Part shown: positions 10,856-23,800 of the stretch, piece after piece
Position numbering within the stretch: position 1 is the first letter of the stretch
Layout: each line of letters begins with the position of its first letter
Origin: Ampelocalamus luodianensis
Taxonomy: Eukaryota; Streptophyta; Magnoliopsida; Poales; Poaceae
NCBI GenBank assembly: GCA_036346255.1
Contig: CM070618.1
Coordinates: 62,011,655-62,075,654 of the forward strand
Direction: 5' to 3'
Length of the DNA: 64,000 nucleotides
The notes under the pieces: model-generated
Seen by the model: the letters and a program-made list of their open reading frames with translations, nothing else
Told to the model about the DNA's origin: nothing
Databases searched by the model: none
Made by a program: the position numbers and the translations under genes

Positions 10856-13140
10856 ACCTGCGAAGATGAGAAGTTTTCAGCGCTGACCCTTACGCTAGTT
10901 GCATAGGTGGATGGATGTTATAGGCCGACGGTCTAAAATTGATGAGAGCTACTGCGAGCAGGACTGCATGTCCCCAACATGTAGTTGGTAAATTACAATT
11001 CTTCAAAGTTCTGCTAGTCCATTCTGGGTGCGGATGTGCTGTATAGAATGCTCAACTTTAATTCCCATTTTCATACAATAATCATCAAATGCTTTCAAGG
11101 TAAATTCTCCGGCATTGTCCATTCAAGTGGACTTCATATAATGACCAGGGAAAATATTTCTAATTTAATTATCTGCGAGATTGGCTTTGCAAAAGCATGA
11201 TTTCTCGTAAACAATAAACATACGTGCGACCATTCCGAGGAAGCATCGATGAGCACCATAAAATACCTAAATGACCCTTACAGGGGCTATATAGGATCGC
11301 AAATGTCTTCCTGGATACTGTCCAGGAATGCAGGGACTTCATCCCTCGTTTTCAGAGCAAAAAGGTCTAATAATTAATTTCCCGGTGGCACATGCGGGGC
11401 ACACAAAATCTTCCAGATTCGGGAAATTCTTTATATTCATATTATGTCCCTGTGAATTGTTAATTATATCTCTCATTATCCTAAGACCTAGGCGACATAA
11501 TCTATCATGCCAGAGATAGATAAGTTCAGAGCTTCTAAATATGGTTTTTAAGGCAGTATAGGCTGCAGGTGCCTTAATATTAGTGTAGTATAGCCCAGTT
11601 TCATATGAAGGAAGACATTCTAATGCTATTTTTCACTTTCTTCACGCTTTGTAATGAGTAGGTATTTTGTACCATACTCTTCTTCAGTCTCTACATGGAA
11701 ACTGTTAGCGCAAATATCCTTGAGAGTTCTAGTCGATTCTGGGTACAACAAGTCTTCTTTAATGACCAAAGTTGTGCCTGTTGGGAGTATAATTATGGCC
11801 CTTCCTGAGCCTATTATACAAGTATCGCTGCCTGCGATTGTCGTAAGACTACCAGCATTATTGCTGATTGACTGGAAAATTTTCCATTTCTCTTAGGATG
11901 GTATTCGTTGTGCCGCTACATGCTAAGCACACTTCCTCCATAGGGCGCCACACGTGTTCTAATATAATGTACTTTATTAATATGTAGCAGAAAGCAAGCA
12001 ACACATAAATAAAATACTTCAGATATCAAAACGTAACTTGCTATTATAAAGACGGAAAATAAGTCTTACAGGACTCATAATAAGAATTTAATGCTTTGCT
12101 CTCCTAGAGCTTGCAACCATTATTCAATAATTCAAATTTTTGCTTCAATTATAAACTGCAAGTTTCTATTAAAGATCCAAGTGCATTGCGTGCACTAGAT
12201 CGAATCGGCGAAGTATTCAGGAACTTCTGCCTCAATCGGCTCCATGCGCGATCTTCTCCTCTTGGGCAACTACGACTGCGGGTGTAGCAATGTCCAAAGG
12301 AGGGGTGATGGGGGCTGCTACTGGGCTATCCACATCCATAAGTGCAGCTAATAGATGTGGACCCTCTATGCCTGCAATGGCGAGGTGTGCCACATGCTGT
12401 TATTTTCCCTTTTTCTTAGACTGGAAATCATCAATAATGTGCGACGCACTACCTTACCCTTCTTGCTCCTCTCATTCGTGAGAGGCTTTATCACCTTGTA
12501 GCTACTAGTAGAGGCTTCATGGCCAACATTGCTACTAGGTGGCTGCGAGATGAAGTTCTTTCTTAGAACATCATCTTGAGCTTCCGCAACTTACATGATG
12601 TCAATTAATTCGACATACTTCATGTAGCCGTCTTGACGATAGTTGCGTACGGATTACATCGCGTTCGGGTGAAAGGTAGAGAGAGTCTTTACAATCTTCT
12701 GCTCATCTGTGATTATATTATCACAGAATTGAAGAGTAGTACAATTCTATACAAATTCTGACCATACTGGGTCAGTTCTCCAAACTCCTGATTCGTGATG
12801 CCAATCATTTTCATATTCATGCAAAGGGTTCATAAGATTACTGCTAGTAATTTACATAAAATGGTTGCAAAATTCTCATAATGCTCTTCAAAATCCAAGT
12901 TCGTGATCCCGTATTTTCCTATGCATTTTTCATGATTTACTGCTATTTTCAATGATTAAAAGTAATATAAATAATCACAGATAATCAAAACAGTAAATAC
13001 AGTAAATAAATTGCATAGAAATAACAATAACAAAGTTAAACATGCTTCAAATGCAAAAACTGATTCAAAAATTGAATTCCCGAGACTTTATTCTGCTAGA
13101 ATATAAATTTTCGTTGAATTCTGCAATTTTCAGGGGTTAA
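10856..13140 (-). pseudogene. Decayed Copia gag, protease and integrase-core region
   Basis: By position this must hold gag, protease and the integrase core. On the minus strand there are short matches such as the VCPACA..K-like zinc residues near 11390-11400. No frame runs more than about 80 codons and I could not delimit the domains. Confidence 0.5.
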
Positions 13141-14590
13141 GACGCGAAATTTTAGTTCTTAGAAAATATTCACGCAATTTTCAGAGAGTCCGAGGGCCTT
13201 CTTGCAAACATTCCTTATTCGCGTAAGGATCTCGTGATTTTCAGAATCCAGAAGGACCTTTTTGAAAGAACGGGATTTTCTTTTTTTTCTTTTCCTATTT
13301 TTTTTTCTTTCCACCCGTACGGGCCTTTTTCCTCTTGGACGTTCTTTTCTTGGCCCATGCCCATGCCCATGCATTTGTTTGGCCCGAACCTTGTTCTTTT
13401 TTTTTGTTTGGCCCATGCCCATGCCTTATGCACCAGCGCTATTCCTAGCGCCACGTTCTTTCGTTGCGGCGGCTGTGCTTCACGCGCATAGCGCGGCTCG
13501 CCGCAACGAACGGCGAGTGGCCAATCTGGCGCTAAGCGGTGCGTGCGGTGCGGTTCGGCCAATGGCTTTGGCAACACGACGGTGCACGCGCGACATGGCA
13601 GGCTGGGAGCAACATCGGCGGGTGACGCAGCTGCTGCGTCTTGCGCTTGAGGCGGTGGCCGGCGATGGCGGCGGGTGGTGCGGCGCATTTTGGCGTCTTG
13701 GCGGCGGCGCATCGGCGATCTGGCGGTCGGCGGCGTAGCTATGGCGGGCGGCTTCAATCGAGGGCGCGCATGCGGCGGCCGAGCGTGGAGGCGTGCTACG
13801 GCGCATCGGGGTGGTGTGAGGCGGCAGCGTGTAGGCGCAGCTTCGGTTGGGCAACACATGGACGCACACGATATCGAGTTAGACGTTCGCGTGCATGCGA
13901 CCACGCCCTCATAGCGCTTGCATGCCTCCATTCCGGTCATGGTTTGCATGCTTGTATGCTCGAGTACACACGTACGTGCATGTGCTTGCACATAGGGGTG
14001 CATACGTGAACACGTATTGTGTGTTCTTTGCTTCACTATGTTGCTCGCCCGTGCAGAGGCTGGTGGCCGTGGACGGCGGCGGCTGCTGGCCAGGCGACGG
14101 CGCGCCATACGAGGTTGTGGCGTCGTTTCTTACTGTTCATACATGTGATGCAATGTGCAATGTAATGTAGTACAAGATTGCAACGGAGGCGCGACTTCAT
14201 GTCGACATGTGCATGCCTGCCGCGTGCTAGCGGCGTGGCTCTGTCGTTGCCTCCGTGGAGATACGTGATGGCGGACTATGCCGACCGGTAACGTGTCGCG
14301 GAGGTAGTGACAACCGCTTGCAGGCGGTACCGTGCACATAGTGCCTTCGTGCTGTTGCATCTACAATCTACGGTACAATCATCATCTACTCATTCATGCA
14401 ACCCACCGATCAGCTTGGTCGGCGATTTCAAGTCGGATCGCGGTAGATTAGAGCGGATTTGCACCGTAGGAAACCAATCTAGAAAGCAACAATTGCGGGT
14501 GAAAGCGATCTAGAAAAGCGATTCAATCTACGAGTGTCGTTCATCGGCGGTTACCTTTCGATGCGAGGAGAGTCGATCGTCGCGATAACG
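13141..14590 (-). other. GC-rich leader of the Copia element
   Basis: This lies between the 5' LTR and the gag region. It contains a T/C-rich tract (13260-13400) with repeated CCCATGCC, then a GC-rich stretch with long but low-complexity frames on both strands (up to 297 codons at 13215-14108, minus) that match no family I know. It is best read as untranslated leader or captured filler. Confidence 0.5.
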
Positions 14591-14857
14591 TGTTGAGGAA
14601 CCGTCATTGGCGAGTCGGTCGGCGATTACCTCGTGAACAAACTCGAAATCGTAAGAACAATGCATGAACACAAGAACATAATAAGAGATTGAACACAGAG
14701 ATGTATGGGGCGTCTTGCTTCTCTTTATACCTTCATCCATCGATCAATCCTTTACAATGAATAACACCCCCTATTTATAGGCTACGACCCTGCTAGGGTT
14801 TGGGATGAGGAGCCCACCTTGGGCCAGGTTTGCCGGCCTGGGCCCGGTTTCTTAACA
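14591..14857 (-). repeat. 5' LTR of the Copia element
   Basis: 267 bp; on the minus strand it starts TGTTAAGAAACCGGG and ends CTCAACA. The following CGTTATCGCGACGATC is the likely primer-site region, with no clean match to the usual iMet site. Confidence 0.88.
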
Positions 14858-14862
14858 GGGAC

Positions 14863-15250
14863 GACGGGATCGGCGAGGCCGTCAGCGCGGAGGTACGAGG
14901 GATGAAAATATGACGGGGGACTGTTGATTTCATTAAGGACGTGACTATTGCTAGTGTCGTACATCGGAATATGCTTTTTCAGCTGTCCATCTCGTGCGTA
15001 AAGCGAACATGCTCCCAAACGTCTTGCGCAGCTCAAACAGCGTCAAATAATCCCCGCATAACTGCGCCCCCAAACTCGCTCATCACAATCCCGATCTCCC
15101 CGAACATCTAGCTCATGATGCGCAGAAAACACCAATGATCTCCTCCGCACATGAATCATCCATAAATTCCTCCCGATCAATCTCCCCGTAATCCCGAACA
15201 TCTCCCGCAGCACAAACTCGATTAATAAAATCAAAACAAAAGCATCTGAA
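14863..15250. other. Displaced upstream flank of ETHE1, no gene seen
   Basis: This is the continuation of the sequence at 7740-7821, separated from it by the Copia insertion. It has no convincing frame. Confidence 0.4.
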
Positions 15251-17160
15251 AAAAAAACGTTGAAAAATCTTGCAACATCACCGTGAACTGTATGCAATAT
15301 TTTTTTCTACAGATGCAATATTTTTTTCTACAGATGCAACATTTTTTTATACGGGATGCAACATCACAAAAAACAGTGCGCAATATTTTTTATAACGGGT
15401 TGCAACAATTTTTTCAACGAGCTGAAATCCTGCAACATCATCGTAAACAGTATGCAATATTTTTTTCTACAGATGTAACAATTTTTTTATACGAGGCGCA
15501 ACATCTTAAAGAACAGTACGCAACATTCTTTACAACAGGTTGTAACAATTTTTTCAACGGGCCGTAACATCACAACGATTCACCATTTTTGCAACATCAG
15601 TCTCAGAACAATGGCCCGACAAAAACTCGTTACAAAGTAATCAATCAAAAATTAATGATCGATACATGCCGCCTACAAGAAACTTACTCCACGTCAACTC
15701 AACTAACCAACCTCAAATCAAGTGTAAACCCGGGAAGAAAAGAGAAGGAATACCTTACAAGCTGCAAGAACTGAGCATTCATCAGGCCATAGATGCATGC
15801 CGCCATGAGATTGCTGCTAGCCAGCCTGCCTAGCCTCTGCACTCTATGATGGCGGAGCAGCCCTCGGGAGTAGGGGTTGGTCGGGCCGCCTGGCCGACAG
15901 TTGTAGAGAGAAGAGAGCAGTCGGACGGAGAGTGCTCTAGAGAGGATGAAGGAAGGAAGAAAGAAAGAGGAGAGGAGAGGGAGAGACCTGGTAGAGAAGT
16001 TGGGGAAGAAATGAGGAAGCAGCTAAAAACTGGAAGCGTCTAGTGGACTATTGAATGGTGAATGAGCGTGTTCGATTTGGTGTGGTCTCTCGGTCGAACG
16101 CTTGGTCCAAATGGTCATCAAGGGATTTGGATGCGTTACACATGGACGGCGTATTGTAGCGTTCGACACTAACTGATCGCTCCGGGCATCCTCATCCTAT
16201 CATTTTTCTTTTATTAACGAGGAAGGGGTCTCTCCTAAGCAAATTTCCTTCCGAGGGGATCGGTTGGAGCGGGCGGAAGTGGTGTGGAGATGGCCCGTGG
16301 TTTGGGAATTATTCTTTTTTTAGGGAAACAGTAATACTCAGACGTTCAGAGGAGCACTTTCCCTGGACGCCTTCTCATCCACTCACTCGAAACCATCTCC
16401 GCTCTTATCCTCATCGTCTTATCCCCATCGCTCTCTTCGCTTCCACTCACTCCTCTCATCCACTTGCTCACCTTCGCCCATGCTAACTCCCTCCGCATCA
16501 CCGCTGCCACGCTCTCCCGCTTCGCCTAGGGCCACCCCTCCCTCGTCGACTCGCCGTCTCCCACCACACCGTGCCCCGTCCTCCTCACCACTGTTGTGCT
16601 GCTCACGCTCACGCCCACGCCACCTATGCCCCTCCACCACAGCGTCCTCCTCCCTCCTACCCCCACACTGCTCCCTCAGCACCACCAGTCGTCGCCGCCA
16701 CCGCAGCAGCCTACTTCGATGAGGGCTCCGCGGGTGCGACACCCTCCGTGCTGGCCTGCCTTCTCCGCACCGACCTCCCTCTTTTCCCGCGGACTCCCTC
16801 CCTCGTGTCTCCTCCCCTCCCTCGCGAGGTGGTCGCCGGAGCTTCCAGAAGCCTCTCGATCTGCTCCTTTGGGATGTTGTGACCTTTGTAAAAAAATATT
16901 GCAACCGTGAAAAAATATTACGATACGATGAAAAAAATATTGCACACGAGGGGAAACATTGTTGCATACAAATCCTGAGATGTTCCATCTTTTTTTTATA
17001 TGTTGGTGTCCTCCGTATGTTTGTGTGTGTTTGATTCCGAGAATGTTTGTATTGTTTTGATTATGAGAATGTTTGTTTGTTTGATTTTGAGATTTTGAGA
17101 TAATGTTGTATATGATTTTTTTTATTTGTTGCATCGAGTAAAAAAAATGTTGCACCGTTC
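15250..17160. mobile_element. Possible DNA transposon bounded by inverted TGCAA/T-run arrays
   Basis: From 15285 to 15600 the motif TGCAAYATTTTTTT(C)TAC recurs about ten times on the plus strand. From 16885 to 17155 the same motif recurs in inverse orientation (AAAAAAATATTGCA). Between them lie GC-rich blocks (15840-16060 and 16370-16860) unlike the AT-rich surroundings. This fits a non-autonomous element with subterminal arrays and captured filler. I found no exact ends or target duplication. Confidence 0.45.
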
Positions 17161-17239
17161 TTTCCCATATTTTACATCGGACCGTGCGATAGAAAACCTC
17201 TCATCGTACGTCCAAACCGTAGTTGCGCCCTTTTTTTTA

Positions 17240-17715
17240 TGCAAACTCTATTGCTCTATTGGTTTGGAACCAAGCTTATCAATATCGTTCTGGTATCAAC
17301 CGGTATGTACCATTTCGCTACCTAATCTGGTATAGAGCAGCCTAACGTTTCGTACCGGTCTTAATACCGGCCAATACCGTCCGTGTCGATTCGATACCGG
17401 TCGTACCGGCTTCTATACCGGTTAATATTGGTCGGACAATACCGACTATACCGATAGAATTAATAATATTGTGTATTGTACTTGGTGAACTATAAGTTAT
17501 ATTTAATTCTACTACTATTATTTGGAATAAAATTATAAGTGAAATTTATTGTGCATATAATTAAACACATATGTACTTATAAACATATATATTATTGTAT
17601 TAAACCACGGAATGGTACCTCAGTATGGACTGGTACCAGAATGTCTCATCTCAATAACCAAACCGGTATGACATCTAAAATGGTATTGACAAGTATGTTC
17701 GGAACTTCAGATAAC
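17240..17715. repeat. GGTACCGG/ATACCGG-rich repeat
   Basis: CCGGTA, TACCGG and GGTAC motifs recur in both orientations in two blocks (17280-17460 and 17610-17700), around an AT-rich centre. It looks like a non-autonomous DNA element. No target duplication was found. Confidence 0.4.
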
Positions 17716-19262
17716 GAATTTGCACGTAATCTTGTCAAATTTTTTTTTGTTGCAAGGATGGTACTAATTAAAGGTAGTCCATTATCATTAAAATTCTTCC
17801 AAAAAAGAGAAAACGAGTACTAGTAGCTGCCGTTTCTGCAATTTTGCTTCATGCCAGTGAGCATCTGACAAATCGCGAACCGTACTGTGCTTTACGAAGG
17901 TAGTGATGGATGACATCATCCATTACATATAGCGAAAGGGATCGGCGTCTGTATGTGAATAGAGTAGTAATGTTTTTAAGTTGTAGTTCTGGAACTCGCA
18001 ATAATTAAAGCAATATATGCACTGATGTTTTTGTCTCTAGTACGCGCGTTGGAACCAACTTGATCATGATCAGTCATGTTGCGGCACACTAATTCGATGC
18101 AGACTTTCAGATTGATAGGGCGACAGCATGTTAGTGGACTAGCACTAGCTTGTCGAAGCAAACTAGCCGTGTAATCACGCACTTGCGCAGGTGGATACCA
18201 GCAGTGGAAACGCTATTGGATAACGTAGTTGGTCCAGTGATATCCGGTGATTTGATTTCTATACCTGACTATGCGTTGCATTTGCACGAAGATTGGTCTA
18301 CGTGTAGATCTTGAGAAGAACCTTACTTATTATTGAGTTTGATGCAAAAATTAATTCATCTAAAACCTAAGTTGTTGAGCGAATATAAGCAATATACTTT
18401 AACACTTAGGCTATCTACATACTTTATCTGGCTCCATATATCTATTGCAATTTGAAAGAAACACAACAAATAAACCGGAAGGTGTATCTGAGCTTGCTTT
18501 GTGACCGGAAGTCCGGAAATGAATCTGTTCATCTAAAAGGATATCTACACCGTCCATGCACATCGAGATCTGTGCAATGCATGTATTTTCTAAGTGTATA
18601 ATCTTCATTTAAATGATGTATTTTCTATTCTTTTTTTAGAAGGGATGGCCCACTTGACTAGAATAGTGTACTCTCTCCCATTCAAAATTCAAAATTTGAA
18701 TGGCACCACGAGGAAGTACACATTTCAATACTTCGCAATGTACGTACAAATACATGCTATTATGCACACACACAAAATCAACATAAATTTCATTTACATG
18801 TATTTACAATCTTTACTGATTCTTTTTTGCTTACAAATTTTTTTCCCAAAATGCCACGTACATGGTACATACAGTATAGATACTCGGGGAGATGTTATCG
18901 GGCATACTATCTAGCTAGTTTTTGTTACCAATTACAAGGAAGACGGATAGGCACACACACCACACGCGAGTACACCCCCTTAGAATACGCTTAGACAGCC
19001 ATAGATCATGGATAAATCTGCTACCTCATAAATTTTTTAGTAAAACACACTCACATACGCGAAATAGATGGACACAAGGATTTGAAGTTTTGAACTATAG
19101 TATGTGGAGTCGTTCGGCCACAACTCCACCCCACCAAAAGGTGATTCCCACTATCTAGCTAGTTTATTTACAACATATTAGTACCTCCTCTCAGAACACG
19201 ATATTACTTAACATGACTGCATATTTATGTATTTCCTGATTAGGTTCATAGTAACTCTCAGT
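17716..19262. other. AT-rich intergenic stretch, nothing recognised
   Basis: Only short unrelated frames are present, and no gene or transposon signature is clear. Confidence 0.4.
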
Positions 19263-19272
19263 TTTTATTACA

Positions 19273-19310
19273 CTAGTAATATTGCACGTGCAATGCACGT
19301 TTTTAAAATA
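19273..19310 (-). mobile_element. Helitron 3' end
   Basis: Read on the minus strand: hairpin CGTGC-ATT-GCACG (19287-19299), a short spacer, then CTAG followed by host T. That is the standard Helitron terminus. The element body would extend to the right. I cannot fix its 5' TC end. Confidence 0.55.
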
Positions 19311-20197
19311 TATATTACACGAAATATATAATCACATTCAAAATGCAGAAGATTGTAAATGTATAGCTCAGCCTTTCAAGTTTCAACCTCAAAAGACTCC
19401 ATAATCACAAACCTTGAATTATGACTTACAAGTTTCAGCCTTTCAAGGCTCCAATTAAATTTGTCGTTCTGGTGGTTTGTTCTGCGATTAGAGTGCATCA
19501 ATTTGGTGTTTTACCGAATTACTCAGTGAATTGTTGCTTTTATGTTCAGATTCCTTACCTTCGTAAATAGGCGAGTGCCCATGACATGCTCGATGAAATG
19601 TACGAGCCAAGGCATGTTTGGTTCGTTCTCTCTCAAATGTTAGAGACTAATCTTTGTATGCTCGATTTGCCTAATTTATCTAACAGTATTATGATTATGA
19701 TGTCAATGGGAAAGCTTATCTGTATCTATGTAGTGCTAGTTCACTAATTGCTCTTCTATGGGTGTTATCGGATTGTTCTGATGGTTCATCAATTAACTGG
19801 ATGAATCAATGAATTGTTGTTACGGTCCAATATCTAGGGGTACTGCATCAACGTGTATTGTAGCAGCGCGTATTGTACCACAGCGCCAACTCTTGCCTTT
19901 GGTGGCTAAAGAAACCCCTCATCTATCCTTAAGTTTAGGGATATTATCTTTAGTTATTTTCATATCCTTTAATTAGATTACCTTTCTCGATAAAAATATC
20001 TATTTCCCTAAATAGTTCATTAGTTTCCTTATATAGGGATTAGTTAATTGAAAATGTTATCTATTAGTTAGAAATGTCATCATTTGGATTGATCTTATCC
20101 ATAATTGTTAGAAGAACCTTTATATAAGGATGTCTATTGTAATCGTTGAAAAAAGTAAGAAATAATAACAAAGTTCATCACACTACTACACACAGCC

Positions 20198-20620
20198 TCA
20201 TCACAGACGGTTCGAGCAGTCATCACGGCAGTTCCGAAGCGTGCAATATTTTATACGTCTGTGATAAGCGAGTGGTTATCACGAGCGGTTAAAAATCCGT
20301 GCAGTGATAAGTCTAACACGAGCGGTTCTAATTATATAACCGTGCATGCTATCTAATTATCACAGACGGTTCTATTAAAGAACCGTGCATGCTATCTAAT
20401 TATCACGAGCGGTTCTATTTACAAACCGTTTGTGATATGCATATATCGGGCGGTTCGTAAATAGAACCGTGCGTGATAAAGAGATATCCCAGCGGTTCTA
20501 TTTACGAACCGTGCGAGATATGTGTATATCCTGACGGTTATTAAATAGAGCGATGCAGGATATGCATATTCCTGACAGTTTGATTGTTAAACCGTTTGTG
20601 ATAGTTACTCAACCTAACTA
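20198..20620. repeat. Left subterminal repeat array of CACTA 1
   Basis: About ten copies of (A/T)TATCAC(A)GA(G)CGGTT, often paired with AACCGTNNGTGATA into short hairpins. In CACTA elements such arrays bind the element's own proteins. Confidence 0.75.
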
Positions 20621-20859
20621 TTTTTAAAATTTTACTAGCCTCGAGAATTGCTAGTCATGCCCTCACGAAAATAAGCGGAGCGAAAATAGATACATCACGA
20701 GATAAATCAATCGTTGACAACCCAAAGTGATCATTGTCAATTACAAACCAACATATATCAAATATTGTCGCTAGTGTACCATTGAATTACAACTATTCAA
20801 AGTGAATTACAACTATATCAAATATATATTAATTGTTTGAGTCGTTCGGTAGTGAAACT

Positions 20860-23800
20860 CTCAGTTGGCCACAATGATATCCGTCATGATGAAGGTGCAG
20901 AGCCTCCCTCGAACATCAGAGATCTCTTTACGAGCAGTGAATCTAAATCTATATTCAAAACCTACAAACAAGAGTAAAGTGTTACACATATATATTTAAA
21001 TTTATAATTAGCAATTATTGCGAGATTGACTAACCTCGGGATCAGGCAACCTAGCACTCATGAGAATCTGCATATGATGGCAAGCGTAGAATGCACATTC
21101 TTACGCTTTTCTTTGTGCACGAAAAAATAGAATTACATATATAGGTATAGTCGGTTCGAGGCGCATTATTACGAAGTATGATATAGGATTATTGTGTTGT
21201 AGCACGTCTGAAAATCGCGTCTGTGATTAAGTGTGGCGTTTGTTCCCTTGTATAGTCCTCCTCGGCAATATAGGAGATGAGCGACCTACATGTTTCCAAA
21301 AGTTAACATCGACCATTTCAAGCGAAGGAAGACTACAATAGAGTTATGTATGGAGAAATGAGCACACATGTCGAGTACTTCTTACACAAGGGTGAAGTCG
21401 TGGCCTTTTTCATTAGGGAATCAAGGTATAGTACTGATTCCTCTTTGGTATAATGACTAAAAGGATCGGTGGTGCCTACTCATGTATGTCGCTATAGTCA
21501 TTAAACCTAAGTTCATCACTGCATATAAAGTACAAATGAAATTTGTATAGCAAGTAGTGAAGCACTTACTTACGGTTGTAGGGCACCATTATGTAGTCCC
21601 GTAGTTTTGAGCAAGCAGTGCTGCCGTTATGTATTTCTCGGCGTAGGATCGTGCGCCAAGATGGTTTGCTCAGAGACCACGTGTGGGTCGAGAAACCCAC
21701 CGGTTCTTTCAATCACCGGGCAGTTTTAATCATGTATCTATACATAAGCAATGAGTTGTTATATTACGTGAATGTACATGAATATAGAACTTGATTGTAC
21801 ACACTTACGATGTCCAACATCGTAGAAGTGAGGCAGGGGCTTTGAGGTTGAATAGGTCGAATAAGTCGTGAAGCCCACGATGAAGAGGCGCTCGTGGAGA
21901 AATAGTCCTCGTGTATCGGCGGTGATTCCATCGTGCGCACCCTTTCTCTTTGGTCTTACGCAAGTACCGGCTATGCAAACTCGACAACCTAATCGATTAG
22001 GGCTATCTTGTGCTCGTCGCCAGCGGACTTAGAAAGAGTATTTCTTAGGGTTAGGAGGCGGGCGCCTTAATGTTCTTGATTTGATTTGTCACGAGCGACT
22101 TGCCCTCTGCGTCTTCCTCTGTCGACGACTCGGGAGCCGTCTCACGGCACACTTTTTGTTCGTTCGGTGTCTTCTCCACGGGAGGCCGATGAGCGGGCTT
22201 AGGCGAAGGTTGAGGTGCGATCATGGAGGTCTGTTGGAGAGACATGGTCGTGTTGAGATGGTTGGGGTAGAGTCATCAAAAGTTGAGGCGGCGCTGCGAG
22301 TCGGGGCGATGTCCTTCAAAGTTGAATTGGAGGCATGGTCGTGTGGAGATGGTTTGGGTGGAGTCATCAAAGGTTGAGCGACGCTGCGGGGTCGAGCGAT
22401 GTCCTTCTTTGGCCTTGAATAAAGCATGCAGGCATCCCCTAGTGTTATGATTTAGTCGTTGAGGCGAATCTCTAGCGGGGCGGCCCTAAAATTATCATGT
22501 ACCATGTCCACGGACCACTGGTGTAACCTGCGCCACACAGGCACCGTCTTTGCACTATCCCTTCATTGCATGGATACACCACCCCGCCCGACCTCAATAG
22601 ACACCATCCTCACTTGGGTGTGCGGTCGTCGGCTCCTACAAAGCGATACACAATTAGCTAAGGTGTCCTATAGGTCTATCTTTGGAGCATTCGAGATGTA
22701 CATTACCTTGATGTCGTCGATAGGTAATTGGACATCATCATGTTCACAATTTTGCGTGGGCGCGCGCTACTCGATGTTGAGGAGGCGCCTACCAAAACAA
22801 CGAGGCGACTGCGGCGGTTGTTGAGGTAGTAGTTGATTCACTTGGTCACTCGCAATCTTGCTATCTTTTCTTCAAATTTTGCGATAAGCACCGTTCTCTT
22901 CCTTCAAATTTTGAAGTAAGCACATGTTCCAACAACGTGTCGTGCTCGGCCTTGGATCTCTTCTGCTCCTATCGTCCGATGAGTCGATGCAGGAATCCAT
23001 CCTCCAAGATCGTTAACCCCTTTGCCTCGCGTGCGACAGGGTGCTCCTTGTTTCCCGGGGCGTAGATAGTATATCCTTCTCCTGTATGCTTGGAAGGAGC
23101 CTTGGAACATGCGGAACTCAATTCTTCTGCAAGAGGTCATCATGTTATTATATACATTATGAAGTTATAGACTTATTAACAACTAGGTAGTTCGAAGACA
23201 TTTACCACCGGTTGGCCACATCCCGATGCAGTCGGGTTTGTGAAAGAGATTTCGCCGAAGCGTGGCGATGCCCTCGCTCTTAACCGGGAGAGAGCGCTGA
23301 TGCTGTGATCTCGGCAAATGGCCTTGTTTCGTTCGCGTCCTCCGCGCCCATTCGCGCGGTTTTACGCGTACCAGTGATGCCGAGTTTGTGGGGTGAGTGT
23401 TAAGTGTGCAGAGAGCCTTGTGCGTCGCACTTTCCTCAAGAAATTGGGCGTCGTCTTCATTTGCACAAAGGCGTCCCATATATCCCGCGACAAAATTTAT
23501 CGCCGTGAAGGCGTTCGAGCCGTGTTCACGTGCTGTGACAAGCACGCTCTTGAAGGTCCTCCGCCTTTTCGATCGAAACAACGCTGTCGTTCCACAGCGC
23601 GCCAGTCTGCGGTGGGAAAGTGAATGATTTTAAAACCGTCCCACGGTGGCTTCTCGAACATCGACCACGGTGTCGGCTCGGTGTGGTGATGGGGACCGTT
23701 CCTTCAAGTATCCCGCACAAGGTCCGGAATCTCGCTTGCTTGGGGGGACTCACGAGGATCCCATTGGCATTGACCTCGTGGCGGTCATTAGGCACGGAGG

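Larger units (their letters stand above)
7827..14857 (-). mobile_element. Degenerate Copia LTR retrotransposon, 7.0 kb, TSD GGGAC
   Basis: The LTRs at 7827-8097 and 14591-14857 share TGTTGA...CTTAACA ends; the left copy starts GGTTGA by mutation. The flanks carry the exact 5-bp duplication GGGAC (7822-7826 and 14858-14862). Minus-strand pol fragments run in Copia order, with integrase upstream of reverse transcriptase and RNase H, and all are broken by stops. It stands just upstream of ETHE1, in the same orientation. The three LTRs in the window differ visibly from each other, so the insertions are not recent. Confidence 0.9.

Noticed and set aside
13215..14108. 297-codon minus-strand frame in the Copia leader
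   Set aside because: Composition is Arg/Ala/Pro-rich and several overlapping frames on both strands are similarly open. There is no domain, and it lies between LTR and gag where a leader is expected.
16419..16988. 189-codon Glu/Arg/Gly-rich minus-strand frame
   Set aside because: It is the shadow of a C-rich low-complexity block. No motif is present, and it starts inside the T-run array.
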